Of a stretch of 64,000 bases of DNA, positions 37,673 to 45,569 are shown piece after piece. The stretch is taken from contig NZ_FNHV01000032.1 of assembly GCF_900103585.1 (NCBI RefSeq), positions 1-64,000 on the forward strand, written 5' to 3'. The stretch is from Streptomyces sp. cf386. Lineage in GTDB: Bacteria; Actinomycetota; Actinomycetes; Streptomycetales; Streptomycetaceae. Position 1 is the first letter of the stretch. Each line of letters begins with the position of its first letter. The translations under genes were made by a program, and so were the position numbers. Below the pieces are notes generated by a model, which was given only the letters and a program-made list of their open reading frames with translations, made no database searches and had not been told where the DNA came from.

Positions 37673-38584
37673 TCAGATGCCCCCGCCTCCGGCACCGGTC
37701 CCGTAGGTGCCACCCGTTGCCGCCGGGTTCAGCTCCTCCATGTCCTCGGCGCTGAGTACGGCGCCCGTGCTCTTCTTGCTGCGCCGCAGCCTCTTCTCCA
37801 GCCAGCTCGCGAAGCTGGTGAGGATGAAGTTGAGCACGATGTAGATGATCGCCACCACGACGAAGCTGGCGATGGGGTTGGCGTAGGCGGCCGCCAGGGT
37901 GGCGCGCGTGCTGAGCAGCTCGGTGAACCCGATCATCACGCCGCCCAGGGCGGTGTCCTTCACGATGACCACGAGCTGGCTGACGATGGCCGGCAGCATG
38001 GCGGTGACGGCCTGCGGCAGCAGGATGATCCGCATCGTCTGGCCCTTGCGCAGGCCGATCGCCTTGGCCGCCTCCGACTGCCCCTTGGGCAGGGCGAGGA
38101 TGCCGGCCCGGACGACCTCGGCGAGGACGGACGCGTTGTAGAGCACCAGGCCGGTGACGACCGCGTAGAGCTGCCGCTGCTCAGTGGTGAGGTTCGCCCA
38201 GCGGTCGTAGGCCTCGTTGGCGAACAGCATCAGCAGCAGGACCGGGATGGCCCGGAAGAACTCGACCACCCAGGCGGCCGGAAGCCGCACCCACAGATGG
38301 TCGGAGAGGCGCGAGATGCCGAAGACCGCGCCGAGCGGAAGGGCGATCACCATGGCCAGCGCTGCGGCCTTGAGCGTGTCGGCCAGACCCGGCAGCAGGT
38401 AGGTCGTCCAGGCCTGGGACTCGGTGAACGGCTTCCACAGGGCCCACTCCAGCTGGTTCTTCTCGTTCATGGCGCCATAGACGAACCACACGAGGAGGGC
38501 CAGCAGGGCGAAGAAGACCACCGAGATGAACACATTGCGCCGCTTGGCGCGGGGGCCTGGTGCGTCGTAGAGAACGGAGCTCAT
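37673..38584 (-). CDS. gluD: Glutamate ABC transporter permease GluD
   Basis: The 303-aa HisM/GlnP-type permease has an N-terminal cytoplasmic tail, about five or six membrane helices and the EAA loop ('GQSEAAKAIGLRKGQTMRIILLPQAV') that contacts the ATPase. A Lys/Arg-rich then Gly-rich C-terminal tail follows. It pairs with GluC to form the transmembrane pore of the glutamate importer. The start overlaps the gluC stop by 4 bases, so the permeases are translationally coupled. Substrate assignment comes from synteny with S. coelicolor and Corynebacterium gluABCD. Confidence 0.9.
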   Translation of the reverse strand: MSSVLYDAPGPRAKRRNVFISVVFFALLALLVWFVYGAMNEKNQLEWALWKPFTESQAWTTYLLPGLADTLKAAALAMVIALPLGAVFGISRLSDHLWVRLPAAWVVEFFRAIPVLLLMLFANEAYDRWANLTTEQRQLYAVVTGLVLYNASVLAEVVRAGILALPKGQSEAAKAIGLRKGQTMRIILLPQAVTAMLPAIVSQLVVIVKDTALGGVMIGFTELLSTRATLAAAYANPIASFVVVAIIYIVLNFILTSFASWLEKRLRRSKKSTGAVLSAEDMEELNPAATGGTYGTGAGGGGI

Positions 38585-39255
38585 CGCTTCACCGCCAGTC
38601 GCTTGCTCAGCCAGCCGAGGATGAGGCCCGTGGGCAGGGTCAGTACCACGAAACCGAAGGCGAAGACCGCGCCGATGAGCAGCGTCTGAGCCTCGTTCTC
38701 GATCATTTGCTTCATCAGGTAGGCGGCTTCGGCCACGCCGATCGCGGCCGCCACCGTGGTGTTCTTGGTCAGGGCGATCAACACGTTGGCCAGCGGGCCG
38801 ATGACCGCGCGGAAGGCCTGCGGCAGGATGATGAGCCGCAGGGTCTGACTGAAAGTCAGCCCGATGGCGCGGGCCGCCTCGGCCTGGCCCAGCGGCACGG
38901 TGTTGATGCCGGAACGAATCGCCTCGCAGACGAAGGCCGCGGTGTAGGCGACGAGACCGAGGATCGCCAGTCGGAAGCCCCGGACCTGGAAGTCGGAGGC
39001 GCCCATCGTCACGCCGAAGACATCGGCGAGGCCGAGCGAGGTGAAGATGATGATGACCGTCAGGGGAATGTTCCGGACGATGTTCACATAGGCCGTGCCG
39101 AACCCACGCATGAGCGGGACCGGGCTGACCCGCATCGCGGCCAGAAGGGTGCCCCAGATCAGGGAACCGAGGCCGGAGAAGACGGTGAGCTTCACCGTCG
39201 TCCAGAAGGCACCCAACAGGGTTGGGTTGTCATAGTCAGAAAGAAAGTCGAACAC
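38581..39255 (-). CDS. gluC: Glutamate ABC transporter permease GluC
   Basis: The 224-aa polar amino acid permease has five membrane helices. The EAA loop 'GQAEAARAIGLTFSQTLRLIILPQAFRAVIGPLANVLIALTKNTT' is well conserved. It forms a heterodimer with GluD. It is separated from gluB by 96 bp containing a stable hairpin (39298-39337), which may lower expression of the permeases relative to the binding protein. Confidence 0.9.
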   Translation of the reverse strand: MFDFLSDYDNPTLLGAFWTTVKLTVFSGLGSLIWGTLLAAMRVSPVPLMRGFGTAYVNIVRNIPLTVIIIFTSLGLADVFGVTMGASDFQVRGFRLAILGLVAYTAAFVCEAIRSGINTVPLGQAEAARAIGLTFSQTLRLIILPQAFRAVIGPLANVLIALTKNTTVAAAIGVAEAAYLMKQMIENEAQTLLIGAVFAFGFVVLTLPTGLILGWLSKRLAVKR

Positions 39256-39297
39256 GATCTCCCGCGCTTCCGGGTGGGTGGCGTATGTGGATAGCGC

Positions 39298-39337
39298 GGC
39301 GCGCCGCCGCCCTGATCGCGGTGGACGGCGGCGCGCC
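39298..39337 (-). terminator. Hairpin between gluB and gluC (attenuating)
   Basis: Perfect 12-bp arms GGCGCGCCGCCG (39298-39309) and CGGCGGCGCGCC (39326-39337) around a 16-nt loop, without a T run. Within an operon such a stem would protect upstream gluAB mRNA from 3' decay and/or reduce readthrough into the permease genes. Confidence 0.6.
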
Positions 39338-39351
39338 GGTGGATCCTTGCG

Positions 39352-40197
39352 CTACTGGACGATGACGCCGATCTTCGGCGCGGGCTCGTTCTTGTACTTG
39401 GCCGGACCGAAGTTGTCCTTGACCGCCTTGTCCCAGGCCTTCGAGCTGACCATCTTCTCGAGGGCGGCGTTGATCTTGTTCAGGGTCTCGGTGTCACCCT
39501 TCTTCACACCGATGCCGTAGTTCTCGTTGCTCAGCTTGAGGCCGGCGAGCTTGAACTGGCCCTTGTACTGCTCCTGCGCGGCGAAGCCGGCGAGGATCGA
39601 GTCGTCCGTGGTCAGGGCGTCCACGGTGCCGCTCTGCAGCGAGGAGATGCACTCCGAGTAGCCGCTGTTCTCCTTGAGGTTGGCCTTCGGGGCGAAGTCG
39701 TTCTTGACGTTCTGCGCCGAGGTGGAGCCGGTCACCGAGCACAGGTTCTTGCCGTTGAGGTCGGTGGCCTCGGTGATGTCGGAGTCGGCCTTGACCAGAA
39801 GGTCCTGGTGGGCCAGCAGGTACGGGCCGGCGAAGTCGACCTTCTGCTTGCGCTCGTCGGTGATCGAGTAGGTTGCCGCGATGAACTTCACGTCGCCACG
39901 GGCGAGCGCGTTCTCGCGGTCGGCACTCTTGGTCTCGACGAACTCGATCTGGTCGGCGTCGTAGCCCAGCTCCTTCGCCACGTACGTCGCCACATCGACG
40001 TCGAAGCCGGAGAAGGTGCCGTCCGGCTCCTTGAGGCCCAGACCCGGCTGGTCGTACTTGATGCCGATCTTGATCTTGCCACCACCGGAGGAGCCCGAGT
40101 CGCCCTCGTTGTCACCGTCGCCGCCACCGCAGGCGGTGGCAGTGAGGGAAAGGACGAGTGCAGCGGCGGCCGCGGCGGAGGCCTTGCGGAGCTTCAT
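39352..40197 (-). CDS. gluB: Glutamate-binding lipoprotein GluB
   Basis: The 281-aa type II periplasmic-type binding protein (SBP_bac_3) delivers glutamate to GluCD. The lipoprotein signal 'MKLRKASAAAAAALVLSLTATAC' places the lipidated cysteine at residue 23, followed by a Gly/Asp/Ser-rich linker. Fold landmarks: 'FSGFDVDVATYVAKELGYDADQIEFVETKSADRENALARGDVKFIAATYSITDERKQKVDFAGPYL'. ATG 40197 is chosen because AAAGGA sits 9 nt upstream; ATG 40206 would overlap that site. Confidence 0.93.
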   Translation of the reverse strand: MKLRKASAAAAAALVLSLTATACGGGDGDNEGDSGSSGGGKIKIGIKYDQPGLGLKEPDGTFSGFDVDVATYVAKELGYDADQIEFVETKSADRENALARGDVKFIAATYSITDERKQKVDFAGPYLLAHQDLLVKADSDITEATDLNGKNLCSVTGSTSAQNVKNDFAPKANLKENSGYSECISSLQSGTVDALTTDDSILAGFAAQEQYKGQFKLAGLKLSNENYGIGVKKGDTETLNKINAALEKMVSSKAWDKAVKDNFGPAKYKNEPAPKIGVIVQ

Positions 40198-40231
40198 GGT
40201 GAACATCCTTTGCGTGATGAAGAGATGCGTC

Positions 40232-40258
40232 CCCTCCGAGGGTCGTCCCCTCGGAGGG
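40232..40258 (-). terminator. Hairpin between gluA and gluB (attenuating)
   Basis: Ten-base perfect arms CCCTCCGAGG (40232-40241) and CCTCGGAGGG (40249-40258) with a 7-nt loop, no T run. It lies in the 99-bp gap downstream of gluA and just upstream of gluB, where mRNA processing could separate ATPase expression from that of the abundant binding protein. Confidence 0.6.
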
Positions 40259-40296
40259 TTGGATGACGCAGGTCGTCGGGTGCGTGAAGCGGTCCG

Positions 40297-41073
40297 TCAG
40301 TGGTGCAGGATCTTGGACAGGAAGTCCTTCGCACGGTCGCTGCGCGGGTTGCTGAAGAACTGGTCCGGCACGGCTTCTTCGACGATCTTCCCGTCTGCCA
40401 TGAATACCACTCGGTTGGCGGCAGAGCGGGCGAAGCCCATCTCATGAGTGACGACGATCATGGTCATGCCATCGCGGGCGAGCTGCTGCATGACCTCGAG
40501 GACCTCGTTGATCATCTCCGGGTCGAGAGCCGACGTCGGCTCGTCGAAGAGCATGACCTTGGGGTCCATGGCCAGCGCCCGGGCGATGGCCACACGCTGC
40601 TGCTGGCCGCCGGAGAGCTGGGCGGGGTACTTGTCCGCCTGGTTGGCCACGCCCACCCGGTCGAGCAGGGAGCGGGCCTTCTCCTCGGCCTTCTTCTTGT
40701 CCGCCTTGCGGACCTTGATCTGGCCCAGCATCACGTTCTCGAGCACGGTCTTGTGCGCGAAAAGGTTGAAGGACTGGAAGACCATGCCGACGTCGGCACG
40801 TAGCTTGGCGAGCGCCTTGCCCTCCGCGGGCAGGGGCTTGCCGTCGATGGCGATCGCGCCGGAGTCGATCGTCTCGAGGCGGTTGATGGCGCGGCACAGG
40901 GTGGACTTCCCGGACCCGGAGGGTCCGATGACCACGACGACCTCGCCGCGGGCGATCGTCAGATCGATGTCCTGGAGCACGTGCAACGCGCCGAAGTGCT
41001 TGTTCACGTTCTTCAGGACGACCAGCTCGCCGGTCGCGGCCACGTCTTCCTTGGCCACCGATACTTCGGTCAT
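40297..41073 (-). CDS. gluA: Glutamate ABC transporter ATP-binding protein GluA
   Basis: The 258-aa cytosolic ABC ATPase of the polar amino acid uptake class energises GluBCD. Walker A 'GPSGSGKSTLCRAIN', Q-loop 'VFQSFNLF', signature 'LSGGQQQRVAIARALA', Walker B 'VMLFDEPTSALDPE' and switch His 'VVTHEMGF' are all intact. It is the first gene of the gluABCD operon and is divergent from gluR, whose product with GluK is reported in S. coelicolor to sense glutamate and activate this operon. Confidence 0.95.
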   Translation of the reverse strand: MTEVSVAKEDVAATGELVVLKNVNKHFGALHVLQDIDLTIARGEVVVVIGPSGSGKSTLCRAINRLETIDSGAIAIDGKPLPAEGKALAKLRADVGMVFQSFNLFAHKTVLENVMLGQIKVRKADKKKAEEKARSLLDRVGVANQADKYPAQLSGGQQQRVAIARALAMDPKVMLFDEPTSALDPEMINEVLEVMQQLARDGMTMIVVTHEMGFARSAANRVVFMADGKIVEEAVPDQFFSNPRSDRAKDFLSKILHH

Positions 41074-41361
41074 CGCTCTCAGGCTCCGTCCTCCTCGGTT
41101 TCGGAGGACAGTAATAACCGTATCCGACCTGCGTCATTAGTTCTGAGGGGAATCTGAGCATCACGATCCGATAGCAATCGGACACGTGTCGTAGCACTTG
41201 ACAGCTGGGCGCGTACCGGCTGGGTAACGGAAGCCGCCCGCAACCGGAACCCACTTGACGGCGTCCTCGTCCATCAGCGTGACTTCCATGGTGCACGCGC
41301 GCGTGTGCACGCACTGTGTACCTAGCTGAATCGTACGGCCAATGAACCGAAGGAGGCCGGG
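41074..41361. promoter_or_regulatory. Divergent gluA/gluR control region
   Basis: These 288 bp hold no gene. Candidate operator elements: inverted repeat TCCGAT-agca-ATCGGA (41167-41182), the near-palindrome GTGCAC-N8-GTGCAC (41291-41310), two TTGAC motifs (41197, 41255 area) and a leader stem TCCTCC/GGAGGA at about 41087-41106 close to the gluA start. Binding by GluR is likely but which repeat is used cannot be told. Confidence 0.5.
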
Positions 41362-42048
41362 GTGAGACTGCTCCTTGTCGAGGACGACAACCATGTCGCC
41401 GCCGCGCTGTCCGCGGTACTGGCGCGGCACGGTTTCGACGTCACGCACGCGCGTAGCGGCGAGGAGGCCCTGCAGGCGCTCGTTCCGGAGGGCAACGGCT
41501 TCGGTGTCGTCCTTCTCGACCTCGGCCTGCCCGACCAGGACGGTTACGAGGTCTGCGGCAAGATCCGCAAGCGCACCAGCACCCCGGTGATCATGGTCAC
41601 CGCGCGCTCCGACGTCCGCTCCCGCATCCACGGCCTCAATCTCGGGGCAGATGACTATGTGGTGAAGCCGTACGACACCGGAGAGCTGCTCGCCCGGATC
41701 CACGCCGTCAGCCGGCGCAACGTGCAGGAGGACGCCGGGACGGGCGGTGAGGGAGTGCTGCGTCTGGGCACGGTCCACATCGAACTGCCCACCCGCCAGG
41801 TCAGCGTCGACGGTTCGGTTGTCCAACTGACCCGCAAGGAGTTCGATCTGCTCGCCCTGCTCGCGCAGCGCCCCGGAGTGGTCTTCCGCCGGGAGCAGAT
41901 CATCAGCGAGGTGTGGCGCACGAGTTGGGAGGGGACCGGGCGCACTCTTGAGGTGCATGTGGCGTCCCTGCGCGCCAAGTTGCGCATGCCGGCCCTGATC
42001 GAGACCGTACGCGGCGTCGGCTACCGACTCGTCGCCCCGGCGTCGTAG
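41362..42048 (+). CDS. gluR: GluR-type OmpR-family response regulator
   Basis: The 228-aa two-domain regulator has a receiver domain with acidic pocket Glu7-Asp8-Asp9, phospho-acceptor Asp53 ('VVLLDLGLPDQDG'), Thr in 'MVTA' and Lys in 'VVKPYD'. A C-terminal winged helix ('LTRKEFDLLALLAQRPGVVFRREQIISEVW...TLEVHVASLRAKL') follows. GTG 41362 has AGGAGG 5-6 nt upstream. It is followed after 9 nt by its kinase and is divergent from gluABCD. The name follows the S. coelicolor GluR-GluK glutamate system recalled from the literature. Confidence 0.88.
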   Translation: MRLLLVEDDNHVAAALSAVLARHGFDVTHARSGEEALQALVPEGNGFGVVLLDLGLPDQDGYEVCGKIRKRTSTPVIMVTARSDVRSRIHGLNLGADDYVVKPYDTGELLARIHAVSRRNVQEDAGTGGEGVLRLGTVHIELPTRQVSVDGSVVQLTRKEFDLLALLAQRPGVVFRREQIISEVWRTSWEGTGRTLEVHVASLRAKLRMPALIETVRGVGYRLVAPAS

Positions 42049-42057
42049 CGGGCAAGG

Positions 42058-43449
42058 GTGCGCACTCGTCTCCTCCCCCTGCTCATCGTCCTGATGGCGG
42101 CCGTACTGCTCGCACTCGGCGTACCGCTCGCCGTCAGCCTGGCCTCGGCCCAGCAGCAGAAGGTGGTCGTCGACCGGATCGACGACACGGCGTACTTCGC
42201 GGCCATAGCGCGCCCGGCCGCCGACACGACCACCGGATCCCGCGACGAACTGCGCATCCTGAGCCGAGAACTCGAGAGCTACCACGATGTCTACGGCATT
42301 CAGGTCGGCGTCTTCCTGCCCACCGACACGCCCCTGGCCAACGGGCCGACGACCTGGTTCCTGCCCGAGTCCGGCGAGGTGCGTGAGGCCTTCGAGGAGT
42401 CGCTGCTCAGCCGGCGCAGCCACGACCCGAAACAGGTGTGGCCGTGGCAGCGGGGCCACCTCGTCGTGGCCTCGCCGGTCATCCGGGACGGTGACGTCGT
42501 CGCGGTCGTCGTCACCGATTCGCCCACCGGGCAGATGCGTTCGCGGATCCTGGAGGGCTGGCTGATCATCGGCGCGGGTCTGACGGCCGCGATGCTGGTG
42601 GCCGTCGGGGCCGCGCTCAGGCTGACCGGCTGGGTGCTCAGGCCGGTGCGCGTGCTGGACACCACCACGCACGCGATCGCGAGCGGCCGCCTGAAGTCAC
42701 GGGTCGCGGTCGCCAGCGGTCCGCCGGAACTCCGGCGGCTGGCCCGGTCGTTCAACGAGATGGCGGACAACGTCGAGGACGTGCTGGAGCAGCAGCGCGC
42801 CTTCGTCGCCGACGCCTCGCACCAGTTGCGCAACCCGCTCGCGGCGCTGCTGCTGCGCATCGAACTGCTTGCTTTCGAACTTCCGGAGGGCAATGCGGAG
42901 ATCGCCTCGGTCCAGACCGAGGGCAAGCGCCTGGCCGAGGTCCTGGACGACCTGCTCGACCTGGCCCTGGCCGAGCACACCGAGGCCGACCTGAGGCTCA
43001 CCGACATCGGCGCGTTGACCGCCGAGCGTGTCGCGGCCTGGGCGCCGACCGCCAAGGCCAAGGGCGTACAGCTGGTGGCGGACTGCCCGGCCACCACCGC
43101 GTGGGCCGACCCGGTGGCGTTGTCCAGCGCGCTGGACGCCGTGATCGACAACGCCGTCAAGTTCACTCCGAAGGGTGAGCGCGTCGAGGTGACCGTCATG
43201 TCCAACGGCAGTGCATCGACGATCGTGGTGGCCGACCACGGTCCCGGCCTCACCGACGAGGAACTCGCCCGCATCGGCGACCGCTTCTGGCGCAGCGGCC
43301 GGCACCAGAACATCAAGGGCTCGGGCCTGGGCCTGTCGATCTCCCGGGCGCTGCTCGCGGCGGGCGGGGGCTCCGTCTCCTACGGCAGCAATGAACCGCA
43401 CGGCCTGCGGGTGACGGTGACGGTGCCCAGGACGGCGCCGACGCAGTAG
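42058..43449 (+). CDS. gluK: GluK-type membrane sensor histidine kinase
   Basis: The 463-aa kinase has two membrane helices (about 5-30 and 166-190) enclosing a ~135-residue extracytoplasmic sensor domain, then HAMP (about 190-240), HisKA with phospho-acceptor His255 ('FVADASHQLRNPLAAL') and HATPase_c ('DAVIDNAVKFTP', 'DHGPGL', 'GSGLGLSISRALL'). The GTG start is 9 nt behind gluR, so the pair is an operon. Extracellular glutamate sensing is inferred from the neighbouring glutamate importer and the recalled literature on the ortholog. Confidence 0.88.
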   Translation: MRTRLLPLLIVLMAAVLLALGVPLAVSLASAQQQKVVVDRIDDTAYFAAIARPAADTTTGSRDELRILSRELESYHDVYGIQVGVFLPTDTPLANGPTTWFLPESGEVREAFEESLLSRRSHDPKQVWPWQRGHLVVASPVIRDGDVVAVVVTDSPTGQMRSRILEGWLIIGAGLTAAMLVAVGAALRLTGWVLRPVRVLDTTTHAIASGRLKSRVAVASGPPELRRLARSFNEMADNVEDVLEQQRAFVADASHQLRNPLAALLLRIELLAFELPEGNAEIASVQTEGKRLAEVLDDLLDLALAEHTEADLRLTDIGALTAERVAAWAPTAKAKGVQLVADCPATTAWADPVALSSALDAVIDNAVKFTPKGERVEVTVMSNGSASTIVVADHGPGLTDEELARIGDRFWRSGRHQNIKGSGLGLSISRALLAAGGGSVSYGSNEPHGLRVTVTVPRTAPTQ

Positions 43450-43528
43450 CGGGCAGGCACCGTGGCCGGCCGGGCCTGCGCCACCGGGTTTCCCCGGGCT
43501 CCTGCGGCGGGCCCGTGTCGCCAGGTTC

Positions 43529-44524
43529 CTACGGCTTGACCGAGCGGTAGTAGTTCCGGGCGCCGTCGTGCAGGGTCAGGGGATCCGTGTAGATCGCCGT
43601 GCGCAGGTCGACCAGTTGCGCGGAGTGGACGTGGGCGCCGATGCCGTCACGGCTCTTGATCACCGTACGGGTCAGCCATTCCGTGAGCCGGGGATCCATG
43701 TCCTTGCGGGTGATCAGTAGGTTGGAGACGGCGATCGTAGGCACCGTGTCGCCGTTCTGGATGGTGGGGTACGCCGACTCCGGCATGTTGGTCGCGCGGT
43801 AGAAGTGGGCCGTGTCCCCACCGGCGTGCACCTTGGCGACGAGGTTGGCGTCGATCGGCACGAACCGGAACGAGGAGGTCTCGGCGATCTCCTCCAGCCC
43901 GTCCGTGGGCACCCCGCTCGACCAGAAGAACGCGTCGAGCTCGTGCCCCAGACGCTTGGGCCCGGTGTCGATGCCGTCCGACCGTGGCGTGATGTCCTTC
44001 TCCGGGTCGATCTCGGCGGCCTCCAGCACCCGGGTGGCGATCAGCCGCACGCCGGAGTTCGCCCGCCCTATGGCCACCCGCTTGCCCTTCAGGTCCGCGA
44101 CGGAGCGGATGTCGGAGTCCGGCGGGACGACCAGCTGGACATAGTCGTCGTAGAGACGGGCGACACCGCGCAGCCGGTCGGTGACGGGCTTGCCGCCGAT
44201 CTTGAACGTGTCCACCGCGTCGGCGGCGGCGATCGTGAAGTCGGCCTGTCCGGTGGCCACGCGCTCGACGTTCTCCTGCGAGCCGTCACTCGTCAGCAGC
44301 CGCACCTTCAGCTGCGGCATGTCCTTGGCGAGCTCCTTGCGCAGAAGCGCGCCGTACTCCTGGTAGACACCCGCGCGCGTGCCGGTACTGAACGTGATCG
44401 TCCCGCTCGGCGGCTCCTCGCCCAGGGGCAGCAGCCACCACAGCAGCAACCCCAAGGCGACGAACCCGGCGGCCGTGCCCTGCAGAGCCCGGCTCCTGGT
44501 GATGCGGGTGAGTGCCTTGGACAT
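43529..44524 (-). CDS. TAXI-family solute-binding protein (orphan)
   Basis: The 331-aa TAXI-type TRAP binding protein is anchored by an N-terminal hydrophobic segment (about 14-35, 'LQGTAAGFVALGLLLWWLLPL') with no lipobox. TAXI signatures: 'ITFSTGTRAGVYQEYGALLRKELAKD', 'GQADFTIAAADAV', 'LKGKRVAIGRANSGVRLIATRVLEAA', 'AFFWSSGVPTDGLEEIAE'. TAXI ligands include glutamate and related acids. No TRAP membrane subunit is nearby, so it may serve a distant transporter or present a ligand to a sensor such as the adjacent GluK. The gene converges with gluK, 79 bp away. Confidence 0.85.
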   Translation of the reverse strand: MSKALTRITRSRALQGTAAGFVALGLLLWWLLPLGEEPPSGTITFSTGTRAGVYQEYGALLRKELAKDMPQLKVRLLTSDGSQENVERVATGQADFTIAAADAVDTFKIGGKPVTDRLRGVARLYDDYVQLVVPPDSDIRSVADLKGKRVAIGRANSGVRLIATRVLEAAEIDPEKDITPRSDGIDTGPKRLGHELDAFFWSSGVPTDGLEEIAETSSFRFVPIDANLVAKVHAGGDTAHFYRATNMPESAYPTIQNGDTVPTIAVSNLLITRKDMDPRLTEWLTRTVIKSRDGIGAHVHSAQLVDLRTAIYTDPLTLHDGARNYYRSVKP

Positions 44525-44625
44525 GGCCGAGATCCTGCCAGCTGGTACGCGGTGCTGACCAGGGCAGGGGTCACAGGGGAGGGCGCGAGGGCGGCCTCGT
44601 GAGCTGGACGCCTTCGCGACAGGGA

Positions 44626-44648
44626 CTGTCAGACCCGGCCGCTACAGT
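44626..44648 (+). promoter_or_regulatory. Leaderless promoter of the MazG-like gene
   Basis: TACAGT (44643-44648) lies 6 nt before ATG 44655, so transcription should start at the ATG; no ribosome binding site is present. CTGTCAGACCC (44626-44636) has TGTCAG at the same distance from the -10 as in damage-type promoters, but the rest of that motif is not conserved. Confidence 0.5.
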
Positions 44649-44654
44649 CGGCGC

Positions 44655-45059
44655 ATGAGTTCCTCGCCCGCCGACCTGGTCCGTGAATTCCACCGCGCCT
44701 TCGGGCTCGACGCCCGTAGTACGCCCACCGAGGTCGCCCCGGACCTCGCCGCGCACCGCGGGGAACTGCTCGCGGAGGAGGCCGCGGAGGTCGCCGAGGT
44801 CTGTGTCACCGGCCCGCTCGACAAGCTCGCGCACGAGCTGGCGGACGTCGTCTACGTCGCGTACGGCACGGCGTTGGTGCACGGCATCGACCTCGACGCC
44901 GTACTCGCCGAGATCCACCGCTCCAACATGACCAAGCTGGGCCCCGACGGCCAGGTCGCCCGCCGGGCCGACGGCAAGGTGCTCAAGGGGGAGCACTACG
45001 AGGCGCCGGACGTGTCGGGTGTGCTGCGCCGTCAGGGGTGGGGGACCGGCGGGGCGTAG
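44655..45059 (+). CDS. MazG-like / phosphoribosyl-ATP pyrophosphohydrolase-like protein
   Basis: The 134-aa all-alpha NTP pyrophosphohydrolase-superfamily protein carries the metal-binding pattern 'EELLAEEAAEVAEV' (ExxE helix) and 'LAHELADVVYVAYGTALVHGID' (ExxD helix). The C-terminus has the 'MTKLGPDGQVARRADGKVLKGEHYEAPD' segment seen in stand-alone MazG-like house-cleaning enzymes. Substrate is unknown; the family removes non-canonical or excess dNTPs. The start is fixed by the leaderless promoter geometry. Confidence 0.85.
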   Translation: MSSSPADLVREFHRAFGLDARSTPTEVAPDLAAHRGELLAEEAAEVAEVCVTGPLDKLAHELADVVYVAYGTALVHGIDLDAVLAEIHRSNMTKLGPDGQVARRADGKVLKGEHYEAPDVSGVLRRQGWGTGGA

Positions 45060-45142
45060 GGCTGTCGCCGGATGCCTGAATGTCCCGGTCTACCCTGAGC
45101 CGCGACTCTTCTCCGGTCAGTGCTGAGCGCGACTCTTCCCGG

Positions 45143-45439
45143 TCAGCCCTGAGTGGGCTCGTCCCAGGCGACGATCAGTTCGTTGCGGCGGCCAAAGCGT
45201 TCGAGGTGGCTGCCCACGACCTCCTGGATGGTGGTGAGTGTGGGTGCGTCGGGTGCGGTGACCCGGATCAGTAGGTGGTCGTCCTGTGGTTCGAGGACGA
45301 CGTCGGTGTTCTGGAAGGTGAGGCGGTGCCCGCCGGCCGGTGTGTCCTCGACGGGGATCTTCCGGCCGAAGTGCGAGGCGAGCTGCTTGGCGTAGCGCGG
45401 GGCGGCGTCGGTGGCGACGTGGGAGAGGGAGGAAGGCAT
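45143..45439 (-). CDS. DUF2218 domain protein
   Basis: The 98-aa protein matches DUF2218 ('ATDAAPRYAKQLASHFGRKIPVEDTPAGGHRLTFQNTDVVLEPQDDHLLIRVTAPDAPTLTTIQEVVGSHLERFGRRNELIVAWDEP'). Function is unknown; in actinobacteria it is commonly adjacent to a MarR regulator or siderophore-interacting proteins. ATG 45439 has AAGGAG about 8 nt upstream. It is divergent from the MarR gene and shares the palindromic operator region with it, so it is very likely its target. Confidence 0.88.
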   Translation of the reverse strand: MPSSLSHVATDAAPRYAKQLASHFGRKIPVEDTPAGGHRLTFQNTDVVLEPQDDHLLIRVTAPDAPTLTTIQEVVGSHLERFGRRNELIVAWDEPTQG

Positions 45440-45450
45440 GCGAGTACTCC

Positions 45451-45486
45451 TTCGAGGGCTGGACGAGCTTCGAGGGCTGGACGAGC
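45451..45486. repeat. Perfect tandem duplication of 18 bp in the DUF2218 leader
   Basis: TTCGAGGGCTGGACGAGC occurs twice head-to-tail (45451-45468, 45469-45486), between the DUF2218 start codon and the first operator palindrome. It lengthens the 5' leader by exactly 18 bp and looks recent, since the copies are identical. Confidence 0.9.
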
Positions 45487-45493
45487 CGGCCGC

Positions 45494-45545
45494 TTCAAAT
45501 TTGAACCTCGACGGGTCGACGATAACGCGGGGTTTCAAGTTTGAA
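45494..45545. promoter_or_regulatory. Paired MarR operators between DUF2218 and MarR genes
   Basis: Two 12-bp palindromes, TTCAAATTTGAA (45494-45505) and TTCAAGTTTGAA (45534-45545), are centred 40 bp apart, about four helical turns. They are conspicuously AT-rich in this GC-rich DNA. The second covers the -35 zone of the marR promoter (TAGCGT at 45558-45563, 6 nt before ATG 45570); the first probably covers the divergent DUF2218 promoter. Autorepression is the expected mode. Confidence 0.8.
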
Positions 45546-45569
45546 CAACCCTCCCTGTAGCGTGGATCC

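Noticed and set aside
44626..44648. A full PafBC-type damage promoter before the MazG-like gene
   Set aside because: Only TGTCAG and the spacing are kept; the GTGGC half is missing. Kept as an ordinary leaderless promoter.
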